The notes beneath the pieces are model-generated. The model saw nothing but the letters and a program-made list of their open reading frames with translations. It did no database searches and was not told the DNA's origin. Shown here piece by piece: positions 18,352 through 28,333 of a stretch of 64,000 nt of DNA (position 1 is the stretch's first letter; every line of letters begins with the position of its first letter). Made by a program: the position numbers and the translations under genes. This DNA comes from Aliivibrio sp. 1S175 (GTDB taxonomy: Bacteria; Pseudomonadota; Gammaproteobacteria; Enterobacterales; Vibrionaceae), in the NCBI RefSeq assembly GCF_001690985.1, contig NZ_MAJS01000026.1, forward strand, positions 56,607-120,606, written 5' to 3'.

Positions 18352-19241
18352 AGTGTGTTCTCTTCTAATTGTTTTATTTGATTATATAACGTTTGGTTAA
18401 GTGGTGTTGATATACCGTGCAGTTTCGCTTTTTGTAATAGATAACCAGTAATATAATCTATTTCAGTTTTTCGCTGATAAAAGCAATCACGGTTCATTGA
18501 AGAGTAGTTTTTAGAGGTCGCTGATATTACTTGGTTCACTGTTGAAACTAGTTCTGTTTCCGCCCACTCGACATTTTCTTGTTGTAAAACTTGTTGTACT
18601 TCACTGCAAATACGAATGACTTCTTGATGAATGTCAGAGTGAGTTAAGTGTCCATTTTGACATTGATGAATTGCAGTTAGAGGGTTAATCGCACAATTAA
18701 TGGCAAGTTTTTTCCATAGTGCTATTTTAATCTCAGGGTTCCATTCTATGCTTGGTAGGCTATGAGTAAGTACCTCTTGGATAAATTGGCATTGATTACC
18801 CAATGAGTTAAATGGACCAATGACAGTATGACCAAAGCCTGTATGTTTTACGGTGTGAGTGTTCTCTTTTAATGCACCATGTGTGGTAGTGGCTTGTAAT
18901 ACTGGATGGTGATTAATGTGCTCTTTTATTGCATCAATCGCCCCCATGCCATTATGCATAAAGAGCAATATAGTTTCTTGTGATAATAATGGAAGTAAAG
19001 GGAGTAGTGCGTTTTCTACTTGCCATGCTTTAACGGTAATAAAAAGCAGATCACAATGAGAGAGTGATTCTTTGTCGTTACAGGAAAAAGAGTGCGATGA
19101 GTTTTCTTCTGCATTTAAAGAAAGAGAAAGTTCAGAAGGCGTTGAGTTTCTTGTCCATAACGAGACACTGTGTCCTGCCTTTTGAAGATAGCATGCCCAT
19201 AAGGAGCCTACTGCGCCAGGACCAAGAATAGTGATATTCAC
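18348..19241 (-). CDS. panE: 2-dehydropantoate 2-reductase
   Basis: NADPH-dependent reduction of ketopantoate to pantoate in pantothenate and coenzyme A synthesis. I place the start at GTG 19241 (297 residues), because the nucleotide-binding motif then begins at residue 2 (NITILGPGAVGSLWA), as in the family; the longer frame from 19301 would add 20 improbable residues. Conserved features include KLAINCAINPLTAI with the catalytic lysine and a C-terminal region TEIDYITGYLL. The ribosome site for the GTG is weak. Overlaps yajL. Confidence 0.92.
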   Translation of the reverse strand: MNITILGPGAVGSLWACYLQKAGHSVSLWTRNSTPSELSLSLNAEENSSHSFSCNDKESLSHCDLLFITVKAWQVENALLPLLPLLSQETILLFMHNGMGAIDAIKEHINHHPVLQATTTHGALKENTHTVKHTGFGHTVIGPFNSLGNQCQFIQEVLTHSLPSIEWNPEIKIALWKKLAINCAINPLTAIHQCQNGHLTHSDIHQEVIRICSEVQQVLQQENVEWAETELVSTVNQVISATSKNYSSMNRDCFYQRKTEIDYITGYLLQKAKLHGISTPLNQTLYNQIKQLEENTL

Positions 19242-19291
19242 AGGTAAATCCAGAAAGAAGAAATAATGAGAGAAGTGTAATAGGTTTGCTA

Positions 19292-19323
19292 GAAAAAACA
19301 AAGGCGCTCATGATGAGCGCCTT
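19292..19323 (-). terminator. Terminator after ompK
   Basis: A 10-bp perfect stem AAGGCGCTCA / TGAGCGCCTT with a short loop; read on the minus strand it is followed by TGTTTTTTCT. It lies between ompK and panE. Confidence 0.85.
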
Positions 19324-19348
19324 AGTAAAATAGGTATTCTAAATTAGA

Positions 19349-20173
19349 TTAGAACTTGTAAGTAACACTTAGGTAGTGACTCACGCCTGATGATTCCCAA
19401 TCGCCACCAAAGCCAGTAGCTGCACCATCTTCTAAGCCGTAGATGTCTTGGTAAGCTTTTAGACCGTAACCAACAGCAAACTGGTTTGAATGCCAGTAGA
19501 TACCATTAAACATAGCGCCACCATTGCTCTTTGTACCAGCTTCACTATCATCCATACCTAATTGGTAATCAATGTAACCTTGGTAAGAAATGAATGAACC
19601 ATTATCGAAGAAGTAGAATGGTTTGAACCAGTTAGCCGATACTTGGTAGCCGTTCCAATCTTTAGAGTTTAAATCATAAAGACCGTAGAAGTTAAGACCA
19701 ACTTTGCCTAACCAAGGAACCATGATATCAGAGCCTAAACCCCAGAAAGAGTTGTTCACGCCGCCGTTGTTGCCGCCCCAGTTAAATAGCGTAGCAACAT
19801 ACAGTTCTTGAATTGGTCCCATTGATAAATCTTTACCAGTCAGTCCATCTAAAGACATACGTGGTGCAAATTTCATGAACATTTTATCATCTGCTGTAGA
19901 TTTATCTGTGTCATCTTGGTTTGCTAGGTTAAATACATCAACGTAGCCATAAAGATCAAAAATGCCAGAGCGACCGCCAAATTCCATTTCTAAATAGTCA
20001 TGTGTATTTTCTGCAGCAGTGCTTGAAGCTGGTTTCTCATCGATTGAATACATGTAGTTAAACTGCATGAATTTGAAATCATTCTTATGAGTATCGCCAT
20101 CTGTGTAATCAGCCGCGAAAGTAGGAGCAGAAAGAGTAGCAAGAACAGATAGAGCTAAAAGGGATTTGCGCAT
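19349..20173 (-). CDS. ompK: OmpK/Tsx-family outer-membrane nucleoside channel
   Basis: A 274-residue outer-membrane protein with a signal peptide (MRKSLLALSVLATLSAPTFA, cleavage after residue 20) and a C-terminal aromatic residue (YKF) typical of barrels. It belongs to the nucleoside-specific channel-forming Tsx/OmpK family; Vibrio OmpK is known as the receptor of vibriophage KVP40. Aromatic-rich strands such as GLNFYGLYDLNSKDWNGY are visible. The gene stands alone with its own terminator, and its ~280-base upstream region contains a CRP-like site. E. coli tsx is CRP-controlled, which fits. Confidence 0.92.
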   Translation of the reverse strand: MRKSLLALSVLATLSAPTFAADYTDGDTHKNDFKFMQFNYMYSIDEKPASSTAAENTHDYLEMEFGGRSGIFDLYGYVDVFNLANQDDTDKSTADDKMFMKFAPRMSLDGLTGKDLSMGPIQELYVATLFNWGGNNGGVNNSFWGLGSDIMVPWLGKVGLNFYGLYDLNSKDWNGYQVSANWFKPFYFFDNGSFISYQGYIDYQLGMDDSEAGTKSNGGAMFNGIYWHSNQFAVGYGLKAYQDIYGLEDGAATGFGGDWESSGVSHYLSVTYKF

Positions 20174-20247
20174 AATGACATCTCTATAGTTATGTATTAC
20201 TAAAATAAGTAGCGAGTAGTTTAGTACTGCCTTTAAGTTGTGCTCAT

Positions 20248-20253
20248 ATTATA
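20248..20253 (-). promoter_or_regulatory. Possible -10 element of ompK promoter
   Basis: On the minus strand this reads TATAAT, 75-80 bases before the ompK ATG. The -35 region is poor, which would fit an activator-dependent promoter. Judged by eye only. Confidence 0.35.
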
Positions 20254-20343
20254 GATAAAGTTCACTTTTTTAAATGCAACTTATGTAATCATGTTGTTAT
20301 ATATAGATCTTGATCCTGTTTATAAAATAATTTTTAAAAATTA

Positions 20344-20359
20344 AGTGATCTGTATCACC
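20344..20359 (-). promoter_or_regulatory. Candidate CRP site upstream of ompK
   Basis: AGTGATCTGTATCACC contains the core GTGA-N6-TCAC of the CRP consensus. It is about 170 bases upstream of the ompK start and about 110 from the -10 candidate. The distance is large for simple activation. Confidence 0.45.
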
Positions 20360-20401
20360 TAATTTGCAAGCCCATGACAAAAAAGTGTGAGCGAAAACGA
20401 T

Positions 20402-20426
20402 AACGCCCTCAAAGTGTGAGGGCGTT
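20402..20426 (-). terminator. Hairpin/terminator after ampG
   Basis: A 10-bp perfect stem AACGCCCTCA / TGAGGGCGTT with loop AAGTG. On the minus strand it is followed by ATCGTTTTC, a weak U tract. It lies about 30 bases beyond the ampG stop. Confidence 0.6.
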
Positions 20427-20456
20427 GATTGTAGAATTGTTATGGATTTTGAAAGC

Positions 20457-21800
20457 TTAAGAACCTTGATACTTAGCCAACAGTGCTTTGAAATGCCCTT
20501 TAAGCATAAGTAACATGATCAAACTTGGGATCACCATCACTGCAGTCAATATAAAGAATAATGGCCAGCTATTTAAATAGTCAACTAATTCTCCACTGAA
20601 GGAAGCTAAGGTGGTTCGTCCTAAATTACCTAATGAAGCAAGTAATGCATATTGGGTGGCTGAGAATGCTTCACCTGTTAATATCGTCAAGAAAGAGACA
20701 AAGGCAACAGTAGAGAATGCCGTTGTAAAATTATCGACAAAAATAGTGGCTAAGAATAAATGTTCATTAGGGCCAACATTAGCGATTAAAGCAAACATTA
20801 GATTACTTGCTGCCATCGCTATACCACCGATCATTAGACCCTTGATAATACCAAAACGAACATTGATTAAACTGCCTAAGAGAGTAAAGAAGACCGTTGC
20901 TCCCCAACCGATGAGTTTTGAGTAATAACCAATTTGTTCATTACTAAAACCAATTTCTTTATAGAACGTGATAGACATTCTGCCCAAGAAGGCTTCACCA
21001 ATTTTAAATAAGAAAACAAACAACAATAGAGTACAGGCTGTTTTCACGCCATTGCGATTAAAGAAATCATAAAAAGGTTCAATAATCGTTACGGTAAACC
21101 AAGCAGCGGTTTTTGAGCCTACAACTTTATTGTGTCTAGCTTCTGCTTCATGTTGGAGTTCATCTCGTTTCGTTTTTGGTTCCCCAACCAATAAAGTGAA
21201 AACCATAAGTAAGGCAACAATCCCCGCCATACCATAATAAACACTATTCCAACCAATACTGTCAGCATTCACAAATGCTAGGTATCCGGGAAGAGAATAG
21301 CCAGTCCACCAACCTATAACGGCCATGGCTGATGCTTGTGGCATTTTACTTGATTCTGATTTAGGAAAAGTATCAATTCGAAATGCATCGATAGCGATGT
21401 CTTGTGTTGATGATGCGGTCGCAATTGCAAGAGCGAACATAGACGTTAAGGCTAGATTATTTGCTGGGTCTAAGCCTGCAATTTGTAAGGTACAAACGAA
21501 AACAATAGCCTGACATAGAAAAATCCAACTACGTCGCTGACCCAATTTATTTCCTAAAAAGGGTAATTTGACACGGTCAACAAGTGGAGCCCACATGAAG
21601 TTGATAGCGTAAACAGCAAAAACAGAGCCAAAGTAACCAATAGCAGCACGAGTTAACCCTGCATCTTTAAGCCAACCAGACATGTTTGATCCGATCAAAA
21701 CCCATGGAAAACCACTTGAACAGCCAAGCATGAAAACCCAAAGCAGACGTTTATCCATGTAGCTTTTAATGGCTGTTTTCCATTGCATGGAATGAGACAT
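20457..21800 (-). CDS. ampG: AmpG muropeptide permease
   Basis: Inner-membrane MFS transporter that imports anhydromuropeptides for peptidoglycan recycling. The 447-residue protein has about 12-14 hydrophobic helices. It carries the AmpG-type motifs LLWVFMLGCSSGFPWVL near residue 18, SSTQDIAIDAFRID near 135, and LLASLGNLGRTTLASFSGE near 400. In Vibrio fischeri ampG affects release of peptidoglycan monomers that signal to the squid host, so the gene is relevant to symbiosis if this is a close relative. Located next to yajG, as in E. coli. Confidence 0.93.
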   Translation of the reverse strand: MSHSMQWKTAIKSYMDKRLLWVFMLGCSSGFPWVLIGSNMSGWLKDAGLTRAAIGYFGSVFAVYAINFMWAPLVDRVKLPFLGNKLGQRRSWIFLCQAIVFVCTLQIAGLDPANNLALTSMFALAIATASSTQDIAIDAFRIDTFPKSESSKMPQASAMAVIGWWTGYSLPGYLAFVNADSIGWNSVYYGMAGIVALLMVFTLLVGEPKTKRDELQHEAEARHNKVVGSKTAAWFTVTIIEPFYDFFNRNGVKTACTLLLFVFLFKIGEAFLGRMSITFYKEIGFSNEQIGYYSKLIGWGATVFFTLLGSLINVRFGIIKGLMIGGIAMAASNLMFALIANVGPNEHLFLATIFVDNFTTAFSTVAFVSFLTILTGEAFSATQYALLASLGNLGRTTLASFSGELVDYLNSWPLFFILTAVMVIPSLIMLLMLKGHFKALLAKYQGS

Positions 21801-21881
21801 GAAACGCTCCTTGTTATGAAAAGAGATAGAAAAAGCAAAGCAGCCCGAAAGCTGCTCTGTAATTTGTTTATTTTACCGTGA

Positions 21882-22439
21882 TTATTTAATCAATGTTGCT
21901 TTAGTTATGATTATCGGCTCAATAGGTATATCACGCATCCCATTCGGGAGTGCTTTTGTTTTCTTGGTTGCCATGTTTTGAATAACATCAAAACCTTGAG
22001 TCACTTTCCCAAAAACAGCATAACCAGGTGGACGTTGGCTTGCATTTAAGAAACCGTTGTCATTAAGATTGATGTAAAACTGGCGAGTTGCTGAATCAGG
22101 ATTATTGGTACGAGCCATAGCAATCGTTGCTACATCATTACCTAAACCATTATTGCCTTCGTTTTTTATTGGGCCATAATTTGATTTTTTCAGCATATCT
22201 TTATCAAAACCACCACCTTGAGCCATAAAGCCTGGGATAACACGGTGGAATTGAGTGCCAACATAGCTGCCATCTTCAACATAACGAATAAAGTTTGCTA
22301 CTGAGATAGGGGCTTTTTCTGAATTAAGTTCAACCGTGAAATTACCTAATGTAGTTTCAAATTTTACCGATTCAGCAAGAGTTGCTTGTGTAAATCCAAG
22401 TGCAGCAACGAGTAAAGCTGTTTTAGACATCCATTTCAT
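21882..22439 (-). CDS. ppiA: Periplasmic peptidyl-prolyl isomerase (cyclophilin)
   Basis: Catalyses cis-trans isomerisation of proline peptide bonds in exported proteins. The 185-residue protein has a signal peptide ending near ATLA-ES (about residue 22) and a cyclophilin domain with FHRVIPGFMAQGG, the catalytic arginine in that motif, QFYINLNDNGFLN and GYAVFGKVTQG. The signal peptide favours PpiA over the cytoplasmic PpiB. It is 2 bases downstream of the yajG stop and 81 bases before ampG, so yajG-ppiA-ampG may be one transcript. Confidence 0.9.
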   Translation of the reverse strand: MKWMSKTALLVAALGFTQATLAESVKFETTLGNFTVELNSEKAPISVANFIRYVEDGSYVGTQFHRVIPGFMAQGGGFDKDMLKKSNYGPIKNEGNNGLGNDVATIAMARTNNPDSATRQFYINLNDNGFLNASQRPPGYAVFGKVTQGFDVIQNMATKKTKALPNGMRDIPIEPIIITKATLIK

Positions 22440-22441
22440 GA

Positions 22442-23011
22442 TTAGAAGTTACCTTTAATGTAAGTTTGTAGTTCTTCATCTACAGCAATTTTATCTAATA
22501 CGGCATTTAAAAGGTCGTTAAGTACAGTTTCGACATCTTGATTGTCTACACTCATTGAGCCTGTTTTGTCTGAAACGCCACTGTAGGTTTTTACAAATTT
22601 CCCTTTTGGTGTCTCTGCGGTGATTTGCAGCTTAACTTGTGTTTTTATTTCATTGCTCATTAGTGAATGTTGAACGCTAGCCAATGCTTCAATAACATCC
22701 AAACGTAGCGTGTTATCACTATCTACAGTAATGACAAAACCTTGCGTTTTTAACTGGGTTGCCAATGCGTCTTCAAGTGTTACGCGTAAATTTTGTTTTG
22801 CATGAATAGGTTGTACATTTTGACGTCCGTTATCGATAACAGCAACGTATTGTGCAGTGCGTAAATCACTGCTGTCTAATGTTAACTTTATACCATCTAC
22901 AATTTGGTGAGCATTGGTAGATGCAACAGGTCGAATATCCAATTGAGGATCGGAAGGGGCACTACATGCAGCTAAAAATAGAGCAGAAAGGGCGATAATG
23001 GCCTTTTTCAT
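22442..23011 (-). CDS. yajG: YajG-family lipoprotein
   Basis: A 189-residue predicted lipoprotein: signal peptide with lipobox LAAC (modified cysteine at residue 16), then about 170 residues. Residues such as LTLDSSDLRTAQYVAVID and TLRLDVIEALASVQ match the YajG family, which lacks a firmly known role. In E. coli yajG lies beside ampG; here ppiA sits between. Probably outer-membrane anchored, since no aspartate follows the cysteine (S at +2). Confidence 0.88.
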   Translation of the reverse strand: MKKAIIALSALFLAACSAPSDPQLDIRPVASTNAHQIVDGIKLTLDSSDLRTAQYVAVIDNGRQNVQPIHAKQNLRVTLEDALATQLKTQGFVITVDSDNTLRLDVIEALASVQHSLMSNEIKTQVKLQITAETPKGKFVKTYSGVSDKTGSMSVDNQDVETVLNDLLNAVLDKIAVDEELQTYIKGNF

Positions 23012-23024
23012 TGGGATATCCTTT

Positions 23025-24170
23025 TTATTTTGATTTCTCAGCTTTAACAGCTTCTAAAATAACGAATTTTGAATTACTAGCAATCGTGGTGACGTTTTCT
23101 TCACCAAATAAGCGACCTAATTTAGCATCATAATCAAGATGACGGTTTCCAATAACTAATAATTTCCCTTCTTTACATAAGATGTGCTTAGCATCACAGA
23201 ACATTTGCCATGCAATATGATCGGTAATCGCTTGGCCTTGATGGAAAGGAGGGTTACATAGTACCAAGTAACTACTGTGCTTTTTAAAACCATCTAAGCA
23301 GTTATTTGCAATAAATTGAAATTGACGTTCTTTTCCTAAATTCACTTCTAAATTGCGTCTAGCAGATTCTACTGCCATGAAGCTTTCATCAACACAAGTT
23401 ATACGTGCTTCAGGGTTTAACTGAGCTGCTTTTACACTTAATACCCCGTTTCCACAGCCTAAATCAATAATATGACGAAGCTCGGCATCTACCGGGATAT
23501 GTTCTAGAAGAAAACGAGCGCCTTGGTCTAAACGTTCGCCAGAATAGACATTTGGGTAATTTAATAGGTCAATGTCTTCATTATCTACACTCCAACATAC
23601 TGCTTCAGCAATAGTGTCAGGGTTACTTGCATTCGCATTTGAGAAAACTAAACGATGTTTTTTCCAAGCTAAAGAGGTTTTTGTTTCACCCAAGAAATCT
23701 TCAAATAATTCAAGAGTAGAACTGTGAATTTCTTTTGCTTTATTAACCGCAATAATCGGACACTCAGCTGTCATGGCTTGACGAAGTTGTTGAAGTTGCC
23801 ATGCTAACATACGGTTGTTTTTTGGGATTTGCATCAATACCAGATCGAAACCTTGTGGCATCTCATCTGTTGATGTGATCAGTTGTACGCGATTACATTG
23901 GTTACGTTGTAGGTTTTTTAAAGTACCACGTTGAGAGACGAAAGAATCAGTCATCATTGTTACGTTGTGCTTTTCAGAGAACCAACAAGATAAAGCACCA
24001 AAATTATCATTTAAGATAAGAATGTTTTTTCCATCCTCTAGATTTAACTCTTCTACGTGGTTAATGATAAATTCATCACCAGCATCCCAAGCTTGTAATA
24101 ATTCTTGAGCACGTTTTGGGTAACGTTGTAAATTTAAGCTTCGGTCAAACAAACATAATTCAGTTTTCAT
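23025..24170 (-). CDS. rlmG: 23S rRNA G1835-N2 methyltransferase RlmG
   Basis: S-adenosylmethionine-dependent methyltransferase acting on guanine 1835 of 23S rRNA. The 381-residue protein has the double-domain RsmC/RlmG form: a degenerate N-terminal domain (about 1-190) and an active C-terminal domain with the SAM motif IIDLGCGNGVLSVKAA (about 228-243) and the catalytic NPPF motif in VLCNPPFHQG. Divergent from bolA, with 92 bases between starts. A small gap (13 bases) separates it from yajG on the same strand. Confidence 0.93.
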   Translation of the reverse strand: MKTELCLFDRSLNLQRYPKRAQELLQAWDAGDEFIINHVEELNLEDGKNILILNDNFGALSCWFSEKHNVTMMTDSFVSQRGTLKNLQRNQCNRVQLITSTDEMPQGFDLVLMQIPKNNRMLAWQLQQLRQAMTAECPIIAVNKAKEIHSSTLELFEDFLGETKTSLAWKKHRLVFSNANASNPDTIAEAVCWSVDNEDIDLLNYPNVYSGERLDQGARFLLEHIPVDAELRHIIDLGCGNGVLSVKAAQLNPEARITCVDESFMAVESARRNLEVNLGKERQFQFIANNCLDGFKKHSSYLVLCNPPFHQGQAITDHIAWQMFCDAKHILCKEGKLLVIGNRHLDYDAKLGRLFGEENVTTIASNSKFVILEAVKAEKSK

Positions 24171-24262
24171 AATTTAGATCTTCAGTAGGGTACGCTTCTG
24201 GCTATTGTCGCAAATGGCGTATAAAGTGGAAACAGAAGAATTCAAATAAAGAAAGGAATTAT

Positions 24263-24577
24263 ATGATTCAGCATCAAATTGAGCGTAAATTGCGCACTGA
24301 GCTATCACCATCGTACTTAAAAGTATTGAATGAGAGTTATATGCATAATGTGCCAGAAGGTTCAGAGAGCCACTTTAAAGTTATTGCGGTTAGTGATGGA
24401 TTTGAAGGGAAGCGTTTATTAGCTCGTCATCGTACGATTAATAGTATCTTAGCTGATGAGTTAGCCAACCACATTCATGCGCTTGCTATCCATACTTATA
24501 CGGAATCAGAGTGGCAGGCATTAGATACAGAGCTGGTTCCTCAATCACCAGATTGTATGGGAGGGTCGAAAAGTTAA
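24263..24577 (+). CDS. bolA: BolA-family protein
   Basis: A 104-residue BolA protein; the family works with monothiol glutaredoxins in iron-sulfur and stress regulation, and E. coli BolA affects cell shape. It has the signature [26 protein letters not shown] with the conserved histidine pair, and [18 protein letters not shown] near the C-terminus. The start has GAAAGGAATT upstream. Located directly before nqrA, as in other vibrios. Confidence 0.93.
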   Translation: MIQHQIERKLRTELSPSYLKVLNESYMHNVPEGSESHFKVIAVSDGFEGKRLLARHRTINSILADELANHIHALAIHTYTESEWQALDTELVPQSPDCMGGSKS

Positions 24578-24972
24578 CAATGAAACGAGCATGTTTTATT
24601 TTTTAACATAAAATAAATATTTGTTACTTTCGATTGTTAAAATATAATCAATCATGGATTTCATTGCTACTAAAGGGGTATTCTTTAGTTTTGAACAATA
24701 ATTGTGCACTCGGTCTAAAATCCTTAAAGAATTTCAATGATTTTCAGCAGTAAAGAACAAAAAATTGTGGGAATCTGGCTATTGAACGTGGCATCTACAC
24801 CATAAAAAATGCTAGAATCCTTCGCCTTAAAATAGCTTTTTCCGTCTTTATGTAAAAAGCATATTGCTAAAATGTTACCTCTCTGGTGGTTTGCCATCAT
24901 AGAGTTGATCACATTAGTAATGTCGTGTCTTATATAGAATCCTTTTTCCCAATTAAATTAGTGCAAGTGCGT
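24578..24972. other. bolA-nqrA intergenic region, 395 bases
   Basis: No gene is visible. It must hold the promoter of the nqr operon. The best candidate by eye is TTGATC (24905-24910) with a 17-base spacer to TCTTAT (24928-24933), a four-of-six match at both boxes; overlapping TATATAGAAT at 24931-24940 may serve instead. No clear terminator for bolA was found. The region is strongly AT-rich. Confidence 0.4.
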
Positions 24973-26313
24973 ATGATTACAATAAAAAAGGGTTTGGATC
25001 TTCCTATTGCAGGAGTTCCAACTCAGGTGATTAATGATGGTAAAGCCATCAGCAAAGTCGCCTTGCTTGGCGAAGAGTACGTTGGTATGCGTCCTACGAT
25101 GTATGTCCGCGTTGAAGATGTAGTAAAAAAAGGTCAAATTCTTTTTGCTGATAAAAAGAATCCTGGCGTTATTTTTACTGCTCCAGTAAGTGGTAAAGTT
25201 GTTGAAATTAACCGTGGTGCAAAGCGTGTACTTCAATCTGTAGTTATTGCAGTTGAAGGCGAAGAGCAGGTTACTTTTAATAGCTATGCAGCAAATCAGT
25301 TAGCTTCTCTTGACCGTGATACGGTTAAGCAACAGCTTATTGATTCTGGTGCATGGACTGCATTACGTACTCGTCCGTTCAGCAAGGTTCCAGCGATCGA
25401 TTCTGAAACAAAGGCTATCTTTGTTACTGCTATGGATACTAATCCTTTAGCAGCTGATGCAGAAGTGATCATTAACCAACAAGAAGAAGCTTTTGTTGCA
25501 GGCTTAGATCTATTATCTGTTTTAACAGGTGAGAAGGTTTATGTATGTAAGAAAGGGGGTAGTTTACCTCGTTCTGCTCAAAAAAATGTTGAAGAACATG
25601 TATTTGATGGACCTCATCCAGCAGGATTAGCTGGTACACACATGCATTATTTGTATCCTGTGGATCTAAATAATGTGGCGTGGAGTATTGGCTACCAAGA
25701 TGTAATTGCTTTTGGTCAACTTTTCTTAACGGGTGAAATTTACTCAGACAGAATCGTTTCTCTAGCTGGACCTGCTGTAAATAATCCTCGTTTAGTTCGT
25801 ACTATTACTGGTGCTAGCTTACTTGAATTAACTGATAGCGAAGTTATGCCTGGTGAAGTACGAATCATTTCTGGTTCTGTATTAAATGGTACTCAAGCGT
25901 CTGGCCCACACGCCTACCTTGGTCGTTATCATCAGCAAGTAAGTGTACTTCGTGAAGGTCGTGAGAAAGAATTATTTGGTTGGGCTGTCCCAGGTAAAAA
26001 TAAATTCTCAGTTACTCGTTCTTTCTTGAGCCACCTATTCTCAGGTCAAGTGTTTAACATGACGACAACTACTAATGGTAGTGATCGTGCAATGGTGCCA
26101 ATTGGTAATTACGAACGTGTAATGCCATTAGATATGGAACCAACTATGTTATTACGTGACCTTTGTGCAGGTGATGTTGACAGTGCTGCTCGTTTAGGTG
26201 CGTTAGAGTTAGATGAAGATGATCTAGGTCTATGTACTTACGTATGCCCTGGTAAATATGAGTATGGTCCAATGCTTCGTGAGATCTTGGATACCATCGA
26301 GAAGGAAGGGTAA
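24973..26313 (+). CDS. nqrA: Na+-translocating NADH:quinone reductase subunit A
   Basis: Peripheral cytoplasmic subunit of Na+-NQR, the sodium pump that couples NADH oxidation by ubiquinone to sodium export. I use ATG 24973 (446 residues), giving [14 protein letters not shown] as in the family; upstream codons of the open frame are not family-like. Conserved segments include [21 protein letters not shown] and [27 protein letters not shown]. NqrA contributes to quinone binding. First gene of nqrABCDEF. Confidence 0.97.
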   Translation: MITIKKGLDLPIAGVPTQVINDGKAISKVALLGEEYVGMRPTMYVRVEDVVKKGQILFADKKNPGVIFTAPVSGKVVEINRGAKRVLQSVVIAVEGEEQVTFNSYAANQLASLDRDTVKQQLIDSGAWTALRTRPFSKVPAIDSETKAIFVTAMDTNPLAADAEVIINQQEEAFVAGLDLLSVLTGEKVYVCKKGGSLPRSAQKNVEEHVFDGPHPAGLAGTHMHYLYPVDLNNVAWSIGYQDVIAFGQLFLTGEIYSDRIVSLAGPAVNNPRLVRTITGASLLELTDSEVMPGEVRIISGSVLNGTQASGPHAYLGRYHQQVSVLREGREKELFGWAVPGKNKFSVTRSFLSHLFSGQVFNMTTTTNGSDRAMVPIGNYERVMPLDMEPTMLLRDLCAGDVDSAARLGALELDEDDLGLCTYVCPGKYEYGPMLREILDTIEKEG

Positions 26314-26316
26314 TTG

Positions 26317-27561
26317 ATGAGCCTTTTAAATTTATTTGAAAAAGTTGAACATCATTTTGAACCTGGCGGTAAATATGAGAAGTGGTTTGCTTTATATGAA
26401 GCAACAGCGACACTTTTTTATACGCCTGGTACGGTAACTAAAGGTGGTTCACATGTTCGCGATAGCGTTGATTTAAAACGTATCATGATCATGGTTTGGT
26501 TTGCAGTATTCCCAGCAATGTTCTGGGGGATGTACAACGCAGGTAACCAAGCAATTGTTGCTCTTGAGCACATGTATTCTGGCGCTGAACTAGCAGGTGT
26601 AATTTCTGGCAACTGGCATTACTGGTTGACTGAAATGCTTGGTGGTACGGTAAGTGCTGATGCAGGCTGGGGCAGTAGCATGCTACTGGGTGCTACTTAC
26701 TTCTTACCTATCTACGCAACAGTGTTTCTTGTTGGTGGTTTCTGGGAAGTATTGTTCTGTATGGTGCGTAAGCATGAAGTAAACGAAGGTTTCTTTGTTA
26801 CTTCTATTCTTTTCGCATTGATCGTTCCACCAACGCTTCCTTTATGGCAAGCAGCATTAGGTATTACCTTCGGTGTTGTTGTTGCTAAAGAGATCTTTGG
26901 CGGTACTGGTCGTAACTTCCTTAACCCAGCACTTGCGGGTCGTGCATTCTTATTCTTTGCATACCCAGCTCAAATTTCAGGTGATGCGGTTTGGACTGCT
27001 GCTGATGGCTTCTCTGGTGCAACAGCACTTAGCCAATGGGCACAAGGCGGTCAAGGTGGTCTAGTTAATACAGTAACTGGCAACACTATCTCTTGGATGG
27101 ATGCATTCATTGGTAATATCCCAGGTTCAATTGGTGAGGTTTCGACTCTTGCTCTGATCCTTGGTGGCCTAATGATCGTTTATATGCGTATTGCATCTTG
27201 GCGTATTATTGCGGGTGTTATGATCGGTATGGTTGCAGCGTCAACGCTGTTTAATCTTATTGGTTCTGATACAAACGCAATGTTTAGCATGCCTTGGCAT
27301 TGGCACCTAGTTCTTGGTGGTTTTGCGTTTGGTATGATCTTTATGGCGACAGACCCAGTATCGGCAACATTTACCAGTAAAGGTAAGTGGTGGTACGGTA
27401 TTCTAATTGGTGCGATGGCTGTAATGATCCGTGTAGTTAACCCTGCATACCCAGAAGGTATGATGTTAGCTATTCTGTTTGCAAACTTATTTGCTCCACT
27501 GTTTGATAACCTTGTAGTTGAAGGTAACGTGAAACGGAGACTAAAACGCTATGGCAAGTAA
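26317..27561 (+). CDS. nqrB: Na+-NQR subunit B
   Basis: Large membrane subunit (414 residues) with about ten hydrophobic helices. It carries covalently bound FMN on a threonine and also riboflavin. The flavinylation motif SGAT gives T236, identical in position to V. cholerae NqrB T236. Glycine 140-141-type segment [19 protein letters not shown] is conserved and near the quinone site. The ATG at 26317 is preceded by GAAGGAAGGG; a TTG three bases earlier is in frame but less likely. It overlaps nqrC by 11 bases. Confidence 0.97.
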   Translation: MSLLNLFEKVEHHFEPGGKYEKWFALYEATATLFYTPGTVTKGGSHVRDSVDLKRIMIMVWFAVFPAMFWGMYNAGNQAIVALEHMYSGAELAGVISGNWHYWLTEMLGGTVSADAGWGSSMLLGATYFLPIYATVFLVGGFWEVLFCMVRKHEVNEGFFVTSILFALIVPPTLPLWQAALGITFGVVVAKEIFGGTGRNFLNPALAGRAFLFFAYPAQISGDAVWTAADGFSGATALSQWAQGGQGGLVNTVTGNTISWMDAFIGNIPGSIGEVSTLALILGGLMIVYMRIASWRIIAGVMIGMVAASTLFNLIGSDTNAMFSMPWHWHLVLGGFAFGMIFMATDPVSATFTSKGKWWYGILIGAMAVMIRVVNPAYPEGMMLAILFANLFAPLFDNLVVEGNVKRRLKRYGK

Positions 27562-28333
27562 TAACGATAGCATTAAAAAGACTCTCGGTGTTGTTGTTGG
27601 TTTGAGCCTAGTATGTTCAATCATCGTATCAACTGCTGCAGTTGTTCTTAAACCTAAGCAACAAGCAAATGCTGTTCTAGATAAGCAAAGTAAAATTGTT
27701 GAAGTTGCTGGTGTGACTGGTACAGGAACTATTCCTGAGCTATTTGCCGCGAATATTGAACCTCGTCTTGTTGATTTTACAACGGGTGAATTCGTTGAAA
27801 AAAGCCTTACTGGTGATAGTGCTGCTACTTACGATCAACGTAAAGCAGCAAAAGATCCAAAACAATCTATCAAGCTAACTGCTGAACAAGATAAAGCGAA
27901 GATCATTCGTCGTGCTAACTTAGGTGTTGTTTACCTAGTTAAAAGCGGTGATACAGTATCTAAGGTTATCATTCCTGTTCATGGTACTGGCTTATGGTCA
28001 ATGATGTATGCATTTGTTGCTGTTGAAACTGACGGTAACACTGTTGCGGGTATCACTTATTACGATCAAGCGGAAACTCCGGGACTTGGTGGTGAAGTTG
28101 AGAACCCAACGTGGCGTGCACAATTTGCAGGTAAGAAACTGTTTGATGCAGATCATAACCCTGCAATTAAGATTGTTAAAGGCGGTGCTCCAGCTGGTTC
28201 TGAGCACGGCGTAGATGGTCTTTCTGGTGCAACGCTAACTGCTAATGGTGTTCAACACACATTTGACTTCTGGTTAGGTAATGATGGCTTCGGTCCATTC
28301 CTTACTAAAGTTCGTAATGGAGAACTGAACTAA
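27551..28333 (+). CDS. nqrC: Na+-NQR subunit C
   Basis: A 260-residue subunit with one N-terminal membrane helix (about 12-32) and a periplasmic FMN-binding domain. FMN is attached by ApbE to the threonine of [12 protein letters not shown], here T228 (T225 in V. cholerae). Other conserved stretches are [15 protein letters not shown] and [15 protein letters not shown]. Overlaps both nqrB (11 bases) and nqrD (1 base), implying coupled translation. Confidence 0.97.
   Translation: MASNNDSIKKTLGVVVGLSLVCSIIVSTAAVVLKPKQQANAVLDKQSKIVEVAGVTGTGTIPELFAANIEPRLVDFTTGEFVEKSLTGDSAATYDQRKAAKDPKQSIKLTAEQDKAKIIRRANLGVVYLVKSGDTVSKVIIPVHGTGLWSMMYAFVAVETDGNTVAGITYYDQAETPGLGGEVENPTWRAQFAGKKLFDADHNPAIKIVKGGAPAGSEHGVDGLSGATLTANGVQHTFDFWLGNDGFGPFLTKVRNGELN

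Noticed and set aside
24905..24918. Possible FNR/ArcA or CRP site before nqrA (TTGATCACATTAGT)
   Set aside because: Only one half-site matches TTGAT or TCACA; the partner half is absent at the required spacing.
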